Shown in pieces: positions 60,644 to 64,000 of a DNA stretch of 64,000 nt. This DNA is from Paramecium tetraurelia (Eukaryota; Ciliophora; Oligohymenophorea; Peniculida; Parameciidae), in NCBI RefSeq assembly GCF_000165425.1, contig NW_001799511.1, positions 226,096-290,095 of the forward strand. The letters are read 5' to 3'. Position 1 is the stretch's first letter; each line of letters opens with the position of its first letter. Made by a program: the position numbers and the translations under genes. A model generated the notes under the pieces. It did no database searches. It saw only the letters and a program-made list of their open reading frames with translations, and had not been told where the DNA came from.

Positions 60644-61601
60644 TTAAAAATCATAGATAAATATATTTTCTATCACATTTACAAATTTAATTTGAATGGC
60701 GATATTTATGGACTATTGGTTGAATAAAGTTTAAACATCTAAAACCCATATAAAATGACCTAATTATTTTAATAACTTTAGTAGGCATTCAATAGTTCAA
60801 GCATGATTGTTGAAATTATTATAAAGAATAAATATAAAATTACTGTTTATTCTTGAGGAAATGACAATTTAATATTTTTATTTAATCAATTGAATTAGAA
60901 CTTGCACTTTTAATTTTATGTGTTTTGTTGACTTCATCAGACATAATTACAAATAAACTATTAAAATAACCATATTAATGTATCCTAATTTTAGCTCCAA
61001 AAATAAAGTAATTTGGCCAAAATAACTTTGTTCAATATGATTTTATTCCAATTAAAATTCTTTATTTCAACATCCAAAAATATTAATTAATTGTCATCTA
61101 CCTTAAATCTATTTAATATGGTTATATTTTGAACAATTGTATTAATCCTTAATTTTAAATGTATTTAATTTAGTTTATAGCGATCTTTTTTGAGTAAAAT
61201 TAGCCGATATTATAAGTAAAACAACCAAAAAAACGTAATTATTTTGATTATTTGTAAGGGAGGCATGTTATCATTAGTTAGTAATTAAAAACATTAAATG
61301 CATTTATTTTGGATTTATTCCTCAAAGATTTTAAGAAGTTATTTGATATTTTCATATCAACTAATTAAAATATTTTAAAACTTCTGATTAAATCATTCTT
61401 AAAATAAAAAGCTTTAGCCAAAAAAATTCAATTTATAAGGGTTCTTATATTGTAGGAATTCTTATATGCAGCTAAGATTCATACTCTTACAACTAAATTT
61501 CAAATTAATGATATTTTCATTCGATTATATGTGTTTGTTATAATAAAATCAAGATTTTAATACTAATTAACACTAATCCTCAATTTCAGAGTTAATTAGA
61601 T
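60644..61601. other. AT-rich spacer
   Basis: About 960 bp of very AT-rich DNA between two plus-strand genes, with nothing I can support. Confidence 0.4.
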
Positions 61602-62130
61602 ATGGAAATTTCAAGAAAAGCATAGTTTACTATTTTTAAGAAAAAAGGAGCAAGCATTTAGACAATTGAAACTATCGAACCTACATTCAAGAAATAAATT
61701 TCTCCATAACATACTCATCGTCTCTTTTAATCGACTCAATCGTCTAAATGTAATAAAGAAATCTATTATAGCCATGGTTATCAACAAGGATAAAGAAAAA
61801 TAAAGAATCAAATAATTGCTTGAGGAAAATATGAAGTTGTTAGAACAATGCTCTGAGAAGGATTTGTAGATTGGAAGATTGAAAGCAAACGCGCAAAGAA
61901 ACTTAGATTTGAGAACCTAAAGAGTCTAAACTCTCAATAATTTGAAACCAAATGAAAAAAAGAACTGTTACTTCGACAACTAAAAAACATAAAATATTTC
62001 AGACTTAGAATAAAATGATGATAAGCAACTTTTCACTTTTTATAGTCCAGAACAAAAATAAGTATCATAAACATTCAAGCTCCCTAAAGTTTTCAGAGCA
62101 TTTCCTAAGCAAAATAGATATTATATCTGA
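61602..62130 (+). CDS. Small hypothetical protein, 168 aa
   Basis: One 22-nt intron leaves 168 residues, starting MEISRKAQFTIFKKKGASI. The N-terminal third is basic. A Lys/Glu-rich coiled coil follows (DKEKQRIKQLLEENMKLLEQ, CSEKDLQIGRLKANAQ), and the C-terminus is Asn/Gln/Lys-rich, ending PKVFRAFPKQNRYYI. The intron phase is needed to join the two halves. No membrane span or known family. It may be a small cytoskeletal or centrin-associated protein. Confidence 0.55.
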
Positions 62131-62438
62131 TTTTTCTATTCATTATTACAACTTCAATAATATTGAAAACTCATATTTACAATTTACTATTGTTTCAGAT
62201 CAGTTCTAAGATATCATAATAATTTATTACATTTTTAAAAGTCTTAGACTATTTAATTCCTATTTTAATAATAGAATTATAGTATTCTGAAATTTACATC
62301 AAATTTATAAGTAAATTTGAAATCCATGACTATAAGTTTAAATTTCAATAATAACTCTGATTCTTTAAAACAGAGTGACTCTAAATATTTAGAAGTTAAC
62401 AACTTTTTGTTCAAATTTTAGTATAAATATTATAATAA
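62131..62438. other. AT-rich spacer
   Basis: About 310 bp between two plus-strand genes. A hydrophobic frame near 62015-62209 is not joined to a gene. I see nothing else. Confidence 0.35.
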
Positions 62439-62810
62439 ATGATTAATACACAAAGTGAAGATGGTGAATAGCCTGTTTCAAGTGTGCAAGCTATTGAAAA
62501 ACCCTAAAAATTTAGCCTATTTGATTTGATTGTTGGATTGTCTATATTTAGCATTCTATTTTTTTAGTAATGTATGGGTGAAATTTTATTCCCGATTGGA
62601 TTAATATTTTTGATGAATGGAATACTCTATAAATGCAACAGACGAATTGATTAATTTATGATTGGTCTATTTTATGTACTTTAATTATTTGCAGTTTGGG
62701 CATTAACCTATCACGATTTCGAAGAGTGTCGAATTGGATATGTATTAGTCGTTATTTACGTAGTTGTAATATTTTGCTTCATTACAAGTAGCATGATTAT
62801 ATTGACATGA
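62439..62810 (+). CDS. Small four-span membrane protein, 123 aa
   Basis: Intronless, 123 residues. A soluble lead (MINTQSEDGEQPVSSVQAIE) is followed by four hydrophobic segments: FDLIVGLSIFSILFF, EILFPIGLIFLMNGILY, FMIGLFYVLQLFAVWAL and YVLVVIYVVVIFCFITS, with a KCNRRIDQ loop between the second and third. It ends SMIILT. The build is like a small tetraspan of unknown family. Four hydrophobic stretches of helix length in a short frame make it likely real. Confidence 0.6.
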
Positions 62811-62997
62811 AATCAATTATTGTCTAAAATACATATAATTAACACTATTCTTTCATTGCATTATTATCATTATGCACTTCTTTATAAAATTTATATATAT
62901 ACTTAATATATAAATTTTAATATTCTTGAGAATGTTTACTATCACAATATATGTTAAGTTGTTTAATAACTTGAATTTATATATATGCAATTATTAG

Positions 62998-64000
62998 TCA
63001 ATAATCTAAATATAACTCTTTGATGGTAAAGGTGGTTTCATCAAGTTCATACCATGGGAATCTCCACTCGTCAGTCATACCATAATGTGGAATATTAGGA
63101 TAGGCTTTCCAATTAAATGGATCGTGATTTTAATAGGAAGGACTTGAGATCAAATGAACCTTTTTATTCTTAATCATGTCCTGACTAATGACCTTACCAT
63201 CAATTCCTCCGAATGTGTATCCATTCCCTAGATCACACCTTGGACTTAAGGCACCATCGCAAGCATCGAATTCAGCAGTAACTTTATTGTATCTAACTAA
63301 TTTTCCTACTTCTTTAACTGTTTTTAGATTTCCTTGGTACATTCTAAACTATCTTGCTCTTACATCATCATTATATGAGGTAGTTTTTGGATATTCTTAA
63401 ATTTTATATAATTTTACTTAAAGAATCAAAGATTTCTTAATCCAATGGTACATTATAAGATGCCACATATCCTTAGGATGCTAGTAATGTATTTGTTAGA
63501 TCATGCACCTTATAATGAAAGAATGCCTCTTCTCCCATGAATATTTTATTATAATCAGTTACAACCCATTAATTATTATGAGTTCCACTTCTATGCTACC
63601 CAAAAATATCCATCCATTCTGAAGGAGTCTTTGCCAATCTACTTGCTATATTAGCTCTCATCCAACAAGGCACTGAATCATAATGAAAATAGGCATAATT
63701 TTCTTTATTATAATTATTAAATGATGTTTCTGTCACAACCATTTAAGTATCCCAAAGGACAAAAAAATCATCCTTGGATTCTAAATCTCCTGGTCTTGCT
63801 GTAAATGATAAATGTGGATTGACCACATCTTTGTCTTTTAATTTAAAATTATAGCTTTTATAAATTCTGAGCATAGTTTGATACACATTAAAAGTCGAAT
63901 GTGCCACTATGCCTGGTTTATAAAAGGAATTACAATTTCCAATACCTTGAGTTTAAACTTAGCCAACACTTGGCCATAAATCTTAAAGATCTCCCATATT
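62998..64000 (-). CDS. Phospholipase B-like protein (PLBD family), 3' part
   Basis: The C-terminal ~320 residues are in the window; the 5' part lies beyond 64000. One 22-nt intron is seen. Matches to PLBD1/PLBD2 include CNSFYKPGIVAHSTFNVYQT, MLRIYKSYNF, LSFTARPGDLESKDDFFVLW, the GTHNNQWVVTDY motif of the Ntn-hydrolase fold, LVRYNKVTAE, TFGGIDGKVIS and HDPFNWKAYPN. PLBD proteins are lysosomal or phagosomal enzymes with an N-terminal-nucleophile fold that probably cleave phospholipid or amide bonds. The catalytic Cys region lies outside the window. Confidence 0.9.

Noticed and set aside
61500-62220. Continuation of the 61602 gene into the hydrophobic frame near 62015-62209
   Set aside because: No intron with a fitting phase joins them, and the first protein ends naturally at UGA 62128-62130.

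Overview
This window reads as macronuclear DNA of a ciliate, almost certainly Paramecium. UAA and UAG are used throughout as glutamine codons and UGA is the only stop. Nearly every multi-exon gene carries tiny GT(A)...AG introns of 19-32 nt, which is a Paramecium hallmark and does not fit Tetrahymena. A trichocyst matrix protein and several cilium genes agree with this. Base composition is strongly AT-rich, genes are very close together, and I see no mobile element, CRISPR array or tRNA. Because UGA is the only stop, I rebuilt genes by hand as exon chains. For most complete genes the spliced length is a multiple of three.

Layout. 1-1416: relics of a cyclin and of a CDK-like kinase. 2131-7268 (minus): a hypothetical protein, a PX-WD40 protein and a cytosolic carboxypeptidase. 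7333-10259: trichocyst matrix protein, PKA-like catalytic subunit, AP-4 sigma. 11168-15637: NC2-beta/Dr1, U6 snRNA, a double-CAP protein, ribosomal protein L30, an Alba/RGG protein. 16785-27392: a 1192-residue coiled-coil protein and a 2176-residue four-domain voltage-gated cation channel. 28002-29426: a decayed TPR gene with one intron per repeat. 30288-35450: a probable mitochondrial membrane protein, a type I membrane protein, and tectonic. 36361-39416: a Cys/His-rich protein, a doubtful reading frame, and a three-repeat Myb. 40339-47723: front-end desaturase, a secreted protein, Rab11, an EF-hand coiled coil, a probable mitochondrial protein and a Gln-rich coiled coil, all on the plus strand with gaps as small as 22-34 bp. 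47745-53870: Cys-rich secreted protein, Beclin/Atg6, an unknown protein, FAAH-type amidase. 54003-60643: coiled-coil and membrane proteins of unknown role, a RING-tandem BRCT protein and an unknown membrane protein. 61602-64000: two small proteins and the 3' part of a phospholipase B-like gene.

There is no operon logic. The genes form a mosaic of housekeeping, trafficking (AP-4, Rab11, Beclin, PX-WD40), cilium (tubulin deglutamylase, tectonic, probably the channel) and secretory (trichocyst, Cys-rich, PLB-like) functions. The most notable points are the channel's non-EEEE selectivity filter, the TPR array whose duplication unit includes its intron, a 75-nt intron in the L30 gene, a compact BRCA1/BARD1-like protein, a desaturase with an extra N-terminal membrane region, and the paired cyclin and CDK relics.
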